Shown here: one piece after another, positions 33,497 through 44,148 of the stretch
Layout: each line of letters starts with the position of its first letter
How positions within the stretch are numbered: position 1 is the first letter of the stretch
NCBI GenBank assembly: GCA_035079385.1
Contig: JAVHKY010000068.1
Location: 124,001-188,000 of the forward strand
DNA: 64,000 bases
Direction: 5' to 3'
Source: Aspidiotus rigidus
Lineage: Eukaryota; Arthropoda; Insecta; Hemiptera; Diaspididae
Made by a program: the position numbers and the translations under genes
The notes under the pieces: model-generated
The model's input: only the letters and a program-made list of their open reading frames with translations
Database searches by the model: none
Told to the model about the DNA's origin: nothing

Positions 33497-33657
33497 GTCA
33501 TCCTAGCTATTTTTCACTGGGCGGTGGAACTTCACACCCTAATTCAGTATTCATTTATTTGTTCTGTTCAGAAGGAGAGGGGGTCATCGTCAGAACACGA
33601 CCACGTCCGATCCAAGGTGACGTCATCCTAGCTATTTTTCACTGGGCGGTGGAACTT
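33497..33657. repeat. 125-bp duplication carrying the right direct repeat
   Basis: GTCATCCTAGCTATTTTTCA ... GGTGGAACTT (36 bp) occurs at 33497-33532 and again, identically, at 33622-33657. The second copy of the 103-bp repeat (33531-33633) lies between and across them. The following CGGGCTCCCGCTGCC resembles motifs at 21485 and 29893. Confidence 0.75.
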
Positions 33658-33719
33658 GCGGGCTCCCGCTGCCATTGCAAAGCTCGCAATATTCAAAGTC
33701 TCCTTCCTGCAAGGTAAGG

Positions 33720-36270
33720 GGGCGATCAACCTTGCAATTCTTTTCACGTTTTTATCCATTTTTTGCATTTCTGTGCCTCTCTGAGTGTAGCTCGTGACTC
33801 GATATCTTTTCACGATCCTAAATTGAGCGAAAATTTTCTCAAGAATCTCCGACCGACGTCAAGATTTCTATAATTCTTTCGTCAGTAGAGATTCAACTCA
33901 AAACCTTTCTTAGTCTCTAAATTAGGTCGAAATTATCTGAACGCGGATCTTTCTGCGGAAACACCTACAGAAACAGCAATACCGAATTCCTCTTCAGAAA
34001 AAGGATCCTTCAACAGGGCGCATCTGTTCACCGTCTGAAGGGGCTCTCAATAGACCTTATAATGGGGAACCTGCTTGAGGAGAGGGAGAAAAGGTATTCT
34101 GGTATCATTGCCGCAATTTTTCGGCCAATTGTGGTTTCGAGGAGAGTGGGTGCGTCAAATGCTTTAAAACTTCCGTCCATCGAGCTATATTTATCAAGAG
34201 GGGGGATTTTGAGGAAATTTTGATCCTAATGATCTTCTATAAAAAGGTTCATTGCTCGCGTCAATCAACGTATAGTTAGTCAAAGTGGCTTCGGGAACCT
34301 TGAGCGAGTTTCTCAGTCCCCATTTCGTCGTATTCAAAACTTCTGCGTCACTGTGGTTCCATTGAGGTTTCCTCTATAAAACTCGAGGCATTTCAGTCTC
34401 ACTTCTCACAAGGCTGAGAACGGAAGGGCAGGCGCGCGTGGGTAAATCGTAATGAAAAAATTGATAGTCAAGTCTTTTAATGACGTCACAATGATAGCGC
34501 TAAAAATCAGGCCGTATAGACGATACCATTCTTACTTGGAAGGTCCCTCTTCCTCGGTGAATTTTAAGGTTCCAGAATTTCCCCAACCCCCTCGATAACG
34601 TCACATCCAAAAGAATTTAATTATAGGAGCGACGCCCCCGCAATAAACTTAATAAGACTCAATAATATGCGACAATGAAAATCAAATATCGCATCAATTT
34701 GGTGCTCTAATCGAGTGAATTAATTTTTGGCTCACATACAAATTCTAATCATGATCCGCACTATTCAGACAGTCGATCCACCTCATTTATCACGAGATCA
34801 ACTCTCCCACAAAAACTCGTTATTTTGCGTGGAAATTGATTACACTTTCCATCATATATGTATCAGCTGCCGCACTGATCCAGTTTTCCAAGTGTTCGAA
34901 CGCATGTTCGAAAAAGTTTTCGCGGTCGATTCACACAAGTCGTGTAAGGCATGAACGTCGTCTCGATGTCGACCAGCACGTAGAAATACTGTACTACGAT
35001 CTGGTTTACATTTTTCATGCAAACAATACATTCATGAGCGACACAACTTCCCAGGTGCTATTGGAAACGAAATGCGAACCAAACGCGAGGATGATTTCAG
35101 GTTAAGTTAATTTTCATTCGACAGATAAATCAGAATGCAGATCCACGTGAACGCTTCCCATATTTAGGTCGCATAATATATGAAGTGAACGTAAAAAATT
35201 CGTCTACGAAGGTTCGCAAAACGAGTTTATTTTCTTCATTTTTAACGTTGGAACGATTTTCGGGAGAACGTTAAACCGGTGCCGTTTATTAGTGGTGGTG
35301 TTTGCTGCTGCACTCTCAAACCTCGCATATATACATCATCTACGAATGTAATACAACAGCAGAAGAAACGTTTGAAGGTCAAAACGAAGGAGGTAAAATT
35401 GTATACGAGAATAGAGAACGAAATTTTCTTTAATTTTCGATTAGAATAACTCCTAAGCGCGTCACTCTAAAAACATTGAATTACCTCCGTGATTGAGTAC
35501 GAAGTGTATATAATTAGAGTGACGAAAAGTATATTATACGTCAGTACGTCAGCGAAACGTCCTTTACTAATGAACGCCTCCTTGGTGATAAACGCCCGCG
35601 CCCTTGCAATAACCCTCCACTGTAGTCGAGCACGAGCACAAAACAATCACGGCTCAATTTTGTTTTTTCTTTTCTTTCTTCAAAACTCCACTCTACAAAG
35701 AAACTTATTTTTCACTCGCACACTGAGTGCATCTTTCAGCGAATCCTACTTATTCACCTCAACCCTAGTCCACCATATGTATATACACGATAATATCATG
35801 AATTCTCACGAATGTGGTATAATACGTCATCGGTCACTGTATACAGTCCATATTATCGTAGATATGGCGTTTTTATGAAAATTAGATAACCGTAGCTAAT
35901 TGAGAGTTGTTAAAGATTATGGACACATTAATCCATACCTACAACGGCTCACGTAAGTTTCTACACTGCGAAACTATTTTCAAAGATTAGACGATTTTCA
36001 CACGAGAACCGACTACGTATTTCCGTAAAATCGATTTGCTGATCATGACTGTTCAGAAGAATTACTACAACAAGCAGGTATAAAGTCGTACAACTAGAAA
36101 ATCTTCAATTATGAATCAAGAGAAATAAACAAAATAACGACATTGAGGTCATTTTTATAGGCAACGAAATTTATGCTCACCACTATCTTTCTCTCACGCT
36201 AAGCGGAATGAATATTTTGCGAGCAATAAATCTACAATTTTTCCAAGTTCCTTTCTTGTGAAATTACACT
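33720..36270. other. no gene seen
   Basis: 2.5 kb with no supported feature. GGGGAACCTGCTTGAGG at 34063 may be another stray terminus of the 45-bp family. The frame 35489-35878 (129 codons) has no signature and is rich in local sequence bias. Confidence 0.35.
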
Positions 36271-36299
36271 CATCACCGACCATCAATCAGAATTGACAG

Positions 36300-36910
36300 G
36301 TCCATATTTATAGTTGAAGGAGTCCTTGGGAAAATAAAAGCAAACTCATGACAGCACAGTGAGAGAGGATTCCGGATCAATACCATACGTAGGAAAGTGC
36401 ACAAACAGGGTGCCGTGGATATGATATAAATATAAGCATCCCTACCAACACCACCCATGGTAAAGAGAATAAGCAACGACCAGGCGGAAGAAAAGGACGA
36501 TGGAAGCTTGAGCGGGGTATACAAGCTCAGTTGCCGACAGTGCGAAGGCATCTACATTGATGAGACTGGGAGAAAGATCAAGATCGGGAAAAAGGAGCAC
36601 GAAACACCAAAGGAAAAACAAGATCACAAGTCACAGTTTGGCGAACACTGCAATGAAGGACGGCATTGAAGAAATATTTGAAATCATACATGTAAAAAAT
36701 TTCATGAAGAAAAGAAAACTCTAGAAACAGATCGAGATTGCAAAGGCAACGAGGAGAGAAGCTAGCCTCTTGAAAATGTAATCCCGTTTGACAGTAAAAG
36801 ATTACTCGGCTTGTTGATTGGACGAATCAAAAAGAACAGAACCAACCAATAGGATGAGAGCAAACCTAATAGCCAATAGGAATGCAGTAGAAGCAAAAGA
36901 ACCAATCACG
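36300..36910 (+). pseudogene. PLE family 1, copy C: nuclease part, decayed
   Basis: Nucleotide similarity to copies A and B starts near TTGAAGGAGTCCTTGGGAAA (36313). A frame at 36457-36669 encodes MVKRISNDQAEEKD, then LSGVYKLSCRQCEGIYIDET and GKKEHETPKEKQDHK; the Gly of YIGET is changed to Asp. Several indels break the rest up to about 36800. The CCAAT boxes of the 3' region follow (ACCAATAGGATGAG, ACCAATCACGACTC). The 3' part is cut by the inverted-repeat element at 36918. Confidence 0.75.
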
Positions 36911-37269
36911 ACTCTTGCAGGGTGTCCACTTTTTCTCTGAAATGAAATTCCCCGACTTTTCCCTGACTTTTTCAGGTTTTTCCAGACCATAATCTTCACT
37001 GAAAAGCAAAAACGAAAAAAAAGAGAAAAAAAAAAATTTTCTGGCATAGCCAAATAAATGAAAATCATGTTCCATGTCTTTTATATTTTATCAGTCATCT
37101 TGAAATATTTCAGTCTAGGCTTCTACTAGGTCAAGTGTTCGTGAGATATTATTCGTTTACCCCTTTACCTATCTTGGCGTCGTATAAGTCTTCTATGAGA
37201 AATATGTCTCGCTCCGCTCGTTCGCCCCCTGTCTCGCTGTTGTATTGGAGTGGTATGAGACAATTCAAG

Positions 37270-37335
37270 TCTAGGACACTTGGAAAAATTTCGACTATCC
37301 AGCCATATATGATAGGAAGAGGGACTTGGAAAATT
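37270..37335 (-). repeat. single 45-bp-like unit inside the hAT-like element
   Basis: GGACACTTGGAAAAATTTCG, CTATCCAGCCATATATGATA, GGAAGAGGGACTTGGAAAAT: one and a half units of the 11-17 kb satellite in reverse orientation, at the left edge of the A+T array. The unit has thus entered another transposon family. Confidence 0.65.
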
Positions 37336-37816
37336 TTCTAATTATTAATTATATTAATTATTTAATTATTTATTTATTTAATTATTAATTAAATAATTAT
37401 TTATTATTATTACGCGGGGTGTACTCGCGAATTTCTGAATCACCCACGGGGTAGAGATTTTCTAATTATTAATTATTTAATTATTTAATCATTTAATTAT
37501 TAATGAATGAATTATTTATTATTATTACGCGGGGTGTACTCGCGAATTTCTGAATCACCCACGGGGTAGAGATTTTCTAATTATTAATTATATTAATTAT
37601 TTGATCATTCATTTATTTAATTATTTCATTATTTAATTATTTATTTATTTATTTAATTATTAATTAATTAATTATTTATTATTATTACGCGGGGTGTACT
37701 CGCGAATTTCTGAATCACCCACGGGGTAGCGATTTTCTAATTATTAATTATATTAATTATTTAATTATTTATTTATTTATTCAATTATTTAATAATTTAA
37801 TTATTTAATTATTGAT

Positions 37817-37859
<43 letters not shown>

Positions 37860-37995
37860 TTCATTCATTTAATTATTTAATTATTTAATTATTCAATTAT
37901 TAATTAATTAATTAATTAATTAATTAATTAATATAATTATTTATTATCATTACGCGGGGTGTACTCGCGAGTTTCAAAATCGGGGTCCGGTGAGA
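37330..37995. repeat. tandem array: G+C island plus (TTAA/TTTA)n spacer
   Basis: A conserved ~60-bp block (TACGCGGGGTGTACTCGCGA then ATTTCTGAATCACCCACGGG) occurs at 37411, 37526 and 37686, with a variant at 37951. The blocks are separated by pure A/T spacer built of TTAATTA and TTTA words that grows from about 55 to 200 bp. A (TTTA)n run sits near 37820-37860. The blocks are near identical while spacers differ in length, which fits slippage in the spacers. Confidence 0.85.
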
Positions 37996-38199
37996 GAAAA
38001 AACATGGAACATGTCAAAAGAGGAAAAACTTCTTAGCTCGAATTTTTTTTTGACGTAGGTATCTCAAAAAATTCCCTGACTTTAGGTAAAATTCCCAAAA
38101 TTTCCTGACTTTTCCAGGTCTCACAAAATTCCCTGACTTCCATCAGATCTTCCAGTCAAGTGGACACCCTGTCTTATAAGCTAATTAATGAGCAGAATA

Positions 38200-39110
38200 G
38201 TACACTCAAGATCTTTTCAATCTTGTGCACTACTTACCAGAGAATCGCTTTTCAATTTTGTTTTTAATTTTTAGAAATAAGACTTTTGCTTTTAGTTTTC
38301 TACTTTTTCAACTTCTGTTTCGCTCTTCGCTCACGCTTTTCACGCCCTTACTTTTTGTTTACAACTTTTTGTTTTTCATTGAAAAAGAAGGGGAAAAAAA
38401 AAAGATTTTTAAAATTCTATTTGGCATTTTTGTCATTCATACAAGAAACCCTTTTTCCCAATTTGTTATTTTTAAGGGGGCGTCCATAAATTACGTGAGG
38501 CGATTTTTGTGATTTTTCGACCCCTCCTCCACCCCTTGGTGAGATATCGTTAGATTTGCCTTGACCCCCTCCCTCCCTCCTCTTATCTCGCGTGAGATTC
38601 TCCGAAATGTGTATTTTTGCTTTAAATACGTTTATCTGTGCTTAATCGCGCTTATCTATTAAAAAAACGTAATTTTCTTGATCATATTTTATACCTATTC
38701 AAAAAGAAATAGTTTTTATTAAATTTAAGCCCAGTTTAGCAATATTTTAGAATGTATTTGTGTGAGGAAAAAAATTACGTGAGATCTGTCGGCACCCCTC
38801 CCCCTCCCTCACGTGAGTTTTGGTGAGACTTGGCTGGACCCCCCCCCCAAAGAAAAAAATGCCTCACGTAATTCATGGACGCCCCCTAATGTACGAAAAA
38901 ACCTGCAAAATTCATTAAGCAAAAAAAAAGAGCGTAAAAATGAAAAACTTCTGCTGTTTGCTTTCTTGACATTTGTTTCGTTTTTCACTTACGCGTTTCG
39001 TTTGCAAAAAAAGCTGCGCTTTTCGCTAAAAACTTTCGTCGTTGGATCGGAAAAACCTCCTGTGTCAAAAATAAAATTTTACAGGAGAAGCAAAAAACTG
39101 ATTATTTTGT
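38200..39110. repeat. dispersed repeat (GCTTTTCGCT-rich), split by a MITE
   Basis: 38230-38475 and 38887-39110 resemble 55050-55420: CATACAAGAAACCCTTTTTC and TTTGTTATTTTT, then TTTGTTTCGTTTTTCACTTA and TTTTCGCTAAAAACTTTCG. The MITE at 38476-38886 interrupts this copy right after TTTGTTATTTTT. Confidence 0.6.
38476..38886. mobile_element. MITE with GGGGGCGTCCAT inverted ends, 411 bp
   Basis: Left end GGGGGCGTCCATAAATTACG, right end (reverse complement) GGGGGCGTCCATGAATTACG, and both continue as TGAGGC. TAA flanks both sides (38473-38475 and 38887-38889), a probable target duplication. C-rich stretches (CCCCTCCCTCC) occupy the interior. No ORF. The comparison with 55256 supports insertion into a pre-existing repeat. 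Confidence 0.8.
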
Positions 39111-39485
39111 GAAAAGAAGGCCAAAATACTTTGGAATCGTCTCATTAAATGTGGAAAAGCTTCTTTGATACAGTAGTAACAAAAAATTTTCAAAATTCTC
39201 TAAAATACGGCGGTATTGGGCAATAAATGCACATAGAAGGAATTCCTGGCCCTAAATATTGCACATAAGAGGTTTGCTCTGCACATAGGAGGTATTTGAG
39301 ACCACATTTTCTGGGTGGTGCACATAGGAGGTATTCAAAATCGCTCCTACGGGCGTAATTTTGAACTTAGCACATAGCGGATTTTTCGAGTCGATGCACC
39401 TTGAAATCCGCGTCCAACCATATAAAAAAGTGAATTTCTCAAAAAATAGCAAATAGGAGGTTTTTCCGATCCAACGACGTTCGCT
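39027..39485. mobile_element. inverted-repeat element with GCACATAGGAGGT motifs
   Basis: CGTCGTTGGATCGGAAAAAC followed by CTCCT (left) has its exact complement at 39457-39482. Inside, the motif GCACATAGGAGGT recurs at 39229, 39261, 39281, 39320, 39370 and 39449 with small variations. The ends themselves contain the motif in opposite orientation. A short non-autonomous element is the simplest reading. Confidence 0.5.
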
Positions 39486-39914
39486 TTTCAATAATTTTCA
39501 ATCTCGTCTACTTTGCACCTCATCACACTAATTACTAGTTCTGATGACCCCTATTTACAACTCAGAGGTTCAACTTCTTGCCAATTTAAAGTGAAACGAA
39601 AAAGTGGAAACGGAAATTTGTCCGAATCGAATTTTCACTGGGCAACTAAAAATAACGGTTTTCTTGACAAGGAAATCAATCTGGGACGAATTTGGTTTTG
39701 ATAATGAGAATCGAATTTGGAGTCACAAAACGTCAAAATTTTCCTGAGTTCTTTTCCTGTCATATTTTGTACCTCGATAATTTTGTCGAGTCCAATTCCT
39801 TCTATATGGCTGAAATTTCGCAAGTTCCCTAGTGCCTAATTATAGTAGGAAAGATTAGTTATCTGATATTTTGTTGTCTACAAAACTAATATTAAAGATC
39901 GAAATCATGTTTTT

Positions 39915-40135
39915 AAGTTTACATAGGCGAGACGAGTATACAATTGCGTACGAGGTTACACGAACAACTTGACCAAAAACCTATACTTCTCCATTTTCTC
40001 GACATCTCACTAGCCGTACTGTAGGCACTAGTTCCGTGCCGGTACAGAAGGACTTATTTCATTCGGAAAATTCCTTTCGCAGGCGCCTCGCCTTAGAGAC
40101 CATGGAATCCGCCTGATATACGGGCCAAGTTTTAA
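39915..40135 (+). pseudogene. PLE family 3: GIY-YIG relic
   Basis: From 39920 one frame reads YIGETSIQLRTRLHEQLDQK (YIG, Arg and His-Glu positions of the nuclease). After frameshifts another frame gives NSFRRRLALETMESA, the conserved C-terminal block seen in family 2 as SYRKRIALENIEII. The RT is absent. The sequence differs clearly from families 1 and 2. A pyrimidine-rich 3' region and a hammerhead-like motif at about 40700 follow, so the element may extend to about 40780. Confidence 0.65.
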
Positions 40136-40139
40136 GGTA

Positions 40140-40600
40140 CTTGACTATTCACTGCCGAGTCAGGGTATTATTGGTTGCCTCTTTCCCGCTGACCCTATTT
40201 GATTCTTTTCTCTTCATTCTCTTTCCCTCAATGCCTTATTTCTCCTCCTCCTTCCAACCTTACTTATCTTCCTTCTTTCCTCTTTCCTACCCTCCGTCCT
40301 CTTCCTTTGCTCGCACCTATCCACTCAATCTTAGTTCCCTTCCTCCTCTGTTACTCCTATTCTTATCCTTGTCCGCTCTTGACTATCCTCTGGCTGTGAA
40401 TTCTGACCTTTGTATTCATGTTATTCTGTTATTTCGATTCCCGTTTACCTGTTGATTTCTGTGTATTTTTTTGTCCTTACATCTTAATTTTATGTTTCCA
40501 ATTTTTAGTTTTTTTGGCCCACTATTAAATGTTCGATGTTTAATTTTTCATTTCAATTTCTCTATTTTTTACTTTTTTTCCCCGTCCTCAGTCGGTCTTT
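40140..40600. other. pyrimidine-rich stretch, PLE-family-3 3' region
   Basis: About 450 bp of C/T-rich DNA (TTCCTCCTCTGTTACTCC-like). The open frame 40141-40455 reads as a Phe/Ser/Leu/Pro string because of this composition and is not a credible protein. Confidence 0.4.
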
Positions 40601-40694
40601 GCGATTCTTAGTCACTCAGTCTTGTCCTTACTCGTCAACTACCTTTTTGGTAACCGTGTTACGCAATTTCGTACTTGTGTTTTAGTTTCCGTTC

Positions 40695-40740
40695 ATCGAT
40701 CGTTAATGGCTCACGCCGAAAGTGCTCGCGTACTTATTCT
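40695..40740 (+). ncRNA. hammerhead-like stem II / stem III motif downstream of PLE family 3
   Basis: GGC-TCAC-GCC-GAAA followed by a fully paired hairpin AGTGC-TCGC-GTACT (40721-40734). This is the best stem III among the PLE motifs of the window. The upstream core reads TCGTTAAT and does not keep CTGANGA. A related word, TTGAAAGTGCTCGCGC, lies at 10496-10511 without an adjacent PLE. Confidence 0.35.
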
Positions 40741-41082
40741 ATTTGTCTATCGCCTTTGGGGGCGTATGAGCGTGCACACACGCCCAAAGTGGTCCCCGAA
40801 AAACCGCACCTCCGGCACCGGTATCCACCCCTTGGGGCATTGCGTCGGTAGTCCAGAGGGCTCGAATTGAGAGTGGTCTTGCTTCATTTCAATGAGGCCA
40901 CTAGAGGGGTCTACCCTACTGACACGAGGGCGCGCTCAGCACTCAACCTGGAATTCAAATAGTCCTATACCATAGACGCACGCGTATCAACTCCTCCATC
41001 AAAGCTTTCAGTCACCACTGGGAACTCACTAGGAGCTCACCAGCAATGTTTCACGACTCTGGCTTTTCAGGCAGGGGTTTCT

Positions 41083-41143
41083 TCCTCCTCTTCTTCTTCT
41101 TCTTCTTCTTCTTCTTCTTCTTCTTCTTCTTCTTCTTCTTCTT
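41083..41143. repeat. (TTC)n microsatellite; GAA tail of the minus-strand element
   Basis: About 20 TTC triplets. On the minus strand this is a GAA run lying about 140 bp beyond the stop codon of the R1-like frame, where a non-LTR element would have its 3' tail. Confidence 0.85.
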
Positions 41144-41278
41144 CCGGGTTTTGTTTTGTGATTGCCCTCTTTTTTCCTTCTGTGAGCGCCCAGTATATGG
41201 TGGTATTGGTGCTGGCAAGGGGTGATATGGCAGCATCAGCAGCGCACGTGGGGTATGGTACACGTAGATGTGAGAGGC

Positions 41279-41790
41279 CATAACGTGGCTCTACATCTGC
41301 CGTTCCCATTCCGCGTTCATTTTCTTCTTCATTACCTTAGTGGCAAATCCATGCCTGCATTGTTCTGGCATGCATGGAACCAGATTACTTGCGGTGAGTT
41401 CTTCATCTTCCCCGATCTCAGCGAGAGACCGTTTTAGCTCACCGCGCACACGTCTTCACGCCTCACACTTGAAGATGGTGTGTTGTGGTTCATCATTCCG
41501 CTCCTGACAGTGTGAACACGACGTTGCTCAACTTTCCCCATTTTATGTAGGTACTGGTTGAAGCACCCATGGCCACTCAAGTTTAACTGGCCATGGTCTT
41601 GGTCCATCCACTGGTCAAGATCACGTATTACCACGCGGGTCCACTCACCCATTGCTATTTGGGCGAGTTGCTCTTTCCATTTGGCAAGCAAGGAACGCCC
41701 GGCCTCCTGCTTGACCCACAAGGCTTGATTGATGGTCTTTGTCTTCTTATTTGCCTTTGATTCATCTATACGGTGACCGTAATTTTATTT
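41279..41790 (-). pseudogene. R1/I-group non-LTR ORF2 C-terminus
   Basis: On the minus strand: SLLAKWKEQLAQIAMGEWTR, VIRDLDQWMDQDHGQLN, LSGHGCFNQYLHKMGKVE. After a frameshift, CSHCQERNDEPQHTIFKCEA, that is CX2CX8HX4C. After one TGA, RRVRGELKRSLAEIGEDEEL, TASNLVPCMPEQ and ATKVMKKKMNAEWERQM, ending at a TAG. The order W-TR-L-D-WxxxxHG, LSGHGCF, knuckle and helical tail is characteristic of arthropod R1-type ORF2 C-termini. A short in-frame loss after HGQLN removes the YYLTQL-like part. The RT is absent, so this is a 5'-truncated, decayed insertion. Confidence 0.8.
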
Positions 41791-41894
41791 CTAACAGCCA
41801 TTAAAAACATGGTACGAGTAGATTAGGTATCGCCAAATTTGTCAATAGGGCCCACCCCTTCCTAGAACAGGTCTATGATAGGATAGGAAAGTCG

Positions 41895-42420
41895 AACTCC
41901 TATGATGGTTGATATTTTTCCAAGCCCCCCCCCCCCCCGTTCTTAATTGGATAAGAGTAAGCCAGTTCTCGCCGAACGGCGGACGTAAAATGTTGAGCGG
42001 GGAATCTCTTCTATGGGGGGTTATTTTAAAAAAATTCATCGTCCGGGTAAAACGTGGAAGATTTTTGACGCTCGAGTTCCTAAGTTCCCCCTCTATCAAA
42101 TATTATGGTTCAAAAATGTCCCCCTCCTATAATATATTGTGGCTAAAAGTCAAAAGTTTCTTCTAAGTCCCTTTCCTATCATATTATGGCTCGAGAGTCG
42201 ACATTTTTCTGAAACCCACTTTTAATATACATATATTATGGCTCAAAAGTCGAAATTTTCTTCCAAATTCCTTCGGGGAATTACAAAATTGTTGACTCTC
42301 GAACCATGATATATGATAGGAAAGGCACTTAGGAGAAAATTTCGACTTTCCAGTTGTAGTACATAATAGAAGGGGAGGGGGACTTGGAACCCTCCCTCAG
42401 AACAGATTCCCTTATGAAGA
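41895..42420. repeat. scattered diverged 45-bp-like units
   Basis: Recognisable pieces in both orientations: TTGATATTTTTCCAAGCCCC (41909), TTCCTAAGTTCCCCCTC, TATGGCTCGAGAGTCGACAT (42184) and GACTCTCGAACCATGATAT. They are strongly diverged, apparently an old rearranged array or several old insertions. Confidence 0.55.
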
Positions 42421-42639
42421 AAATTAGTGGTCATTGATTGCATTGAGTGCAATGATAGCCCATTAGAGGGGCATTTAATATCCAGTGTTCTCGAGTCCAA
42501 AAACTCATACCACGTAATCTTGAGTCTGTATCTTTCTAAGTTCTCTTCTTTCCTAAATGCAGCTTTAAACTTAAAATTTGTTGAAGTTCCTAGAATGAGT
42601 CTGTTGTCGCATCCTTCCCATGTGGACAAAGATATTTCC

Positions 42640-44140
42640 TGACGATGTACGGGCTCATTAAAAAAAAGAAGGGGAAAAAAGAAAGAGCGAGCTTACGGAA
42701 GAAATTGAAGGCGCACCAGTCGGTATATTCCAAAAGAAAAAAGACTCTTATTTTCGATTTTTTAGAGGCAACGAATAAGATTCAACAAAATTATATTTTG
42801 CCCGATAGTATTTTTTCTTGATACAAACAGTAACTCGAAAATTTTAAAAAATTGGTATTTTGTGCAATGATTTCGCGACATTAGCGAGTGGACCAAGTCG
42901 CGTAGAACGAAAATATTAATCTCTCACGATTGTTCGCGTTCAATCATTTGGAATTTTCGATACCTAACTCACATTCACGCGCATAATCAATAGTCACGAA
43001 AAATATGGCATTTCTTACCATTTTCGGATAGCTTTCTATATACGAAGAAATAATCGTGAATAAATAAATACCATAATACTTGGACAATCGAAAAAATGTA
43101 ACGATATTTATTGACCTTCAAGGCAACGATGCGAGAACTTTTTTTCTATCATCGTGACACAGTTAACTCTAAATTATACCGACATATACGATTAAGTTTA
43201 ACGATATCGTCGTCCTTTTTTCATTGACTGTTACAATCCCTTGAAAAAAATTATTTTAATTTTCATCTCGTTCGAGCATCAGCACCGAAAACCAAATGTC
43301 ACCTATTATTTCGATTACGCTCGACTGGAGCCCCCCCCCCGCCCTCCTCCCTCCAACCGACGAAGCGATTATCACGTGCGTTACCGTCATTAAGAAAGAA
43401 AACCATATACGTGCAAAATTCGTTAATTTCATCACCGTTCAACGAACGCGTGCTCCATTTTTTTTTCCTTTTTTTTTTTGCAGCTAGTGCAGCAAGGCTT
43501 ATGATCATTGTATGTGATTAGAAACATCATATATTTACAAACGTTTGTTCTCGAATGCTATAAACATTGAACAGGCATATTCGCCTCATTTGGAATTAGT
43601 TTTGATGAACACTACGACAGCAATACGCGGCGAAGATAATGCTACAATGGCAAGACGCAGAAAATAAAGAAAAATAACAATCTTTACCAAGAAGGCACAG
43701 CATTGCAGCCTAAATTCTACGAACGTTTTGTTTTTCTACAGCATTCGCACGGTTTCTTTTATTTTGTTCGGCACCTATACGACTAAATATACCTCAAAAA
43801 ACGTTGAAAGAGTTCATGAAATAAGGAAGCTTACGCAGCAGCGTAATAAAACGAAGTCTTTTAAACGGAAGCCAGAAATAAGTATTACCTCATCACAATA
43901 CATCAGAATGAAAACTGTCATTTGATATCGTACCGAAATCAATGATGCACTTTTTTTTCTCGTCTCGATATTCTTTCTTCCTCAGTTTCTCGCTATTCTT
44001 TGTCCGCAGTCCATCACAATAATTAGTGACAGCAATTAATACTTGAAAACGTAAAAGAATTATGAGGGCAATTGAGGACTTGTACTGGCCATTGCTCAGG
44101 ATAGCGACGTGTCAATCGAATATATACGATATTCACTCAG
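42640..44140. other. no gene seen
   Basis: 1.5 kb of A+T-rich DNA with short homopolymer runs. No domain-bearing frame. Confidence 0.35.
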
Positions 44141-44148
44141 GACAATTT

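Larger units (their letters stand above)
36918..38171. mobile_element. hAT-like inverted-repeat element, 1254 bp
   Basis: Ends CAGGGTGTCCACTT and AAGTGGACACCCTG are perfect 14-bp inverted repeats. Subterminal modules CCCTGACTTTTTCAGG and TTTCCTGACTTTTCCAGG, and CATGTTCCATGT / ACATGGAACATG, are also inverted. TCTT occurs just outside both ends with one base between it and the left end, which is weak evidence for a target duplication. CAGGGTGT-type ends suggest hAT, but that is inference. There is no transposase; the interior is a tandem A+T-rich array. It sits in the 3' region of PLE copy C. Confidence 0.75.

Noticed and set aside
35489..35878. 129-codon frame
   Set aside because: No signature, and low-complexity Phe-rich centre caused by a T-rich stretch.
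36913..38175. TCTT as a sure target duplication of the hAT-like element
   Set aside because: One extra base lies between it and the left end, and hAT elements usually make 8 bp; kept only as weak evidence.
39229..39460. AGGAGG words as ribosome binding sites
   Set aside because: They are part of a repeated motif in an animal genome, with no following frames.
40141..40455. Hydrophobic protein of 104 residues
   Set aside because: The Phe/Ser/Leu/Pro content simply reflects a C/T-rich strand following a PLE relic.
41051..41309. Poly-Lys / poly-Glu protein frames
   Set aside because: They read through the TTC/GAA microsatellite and lie beyond the stop of the R1-like frame.
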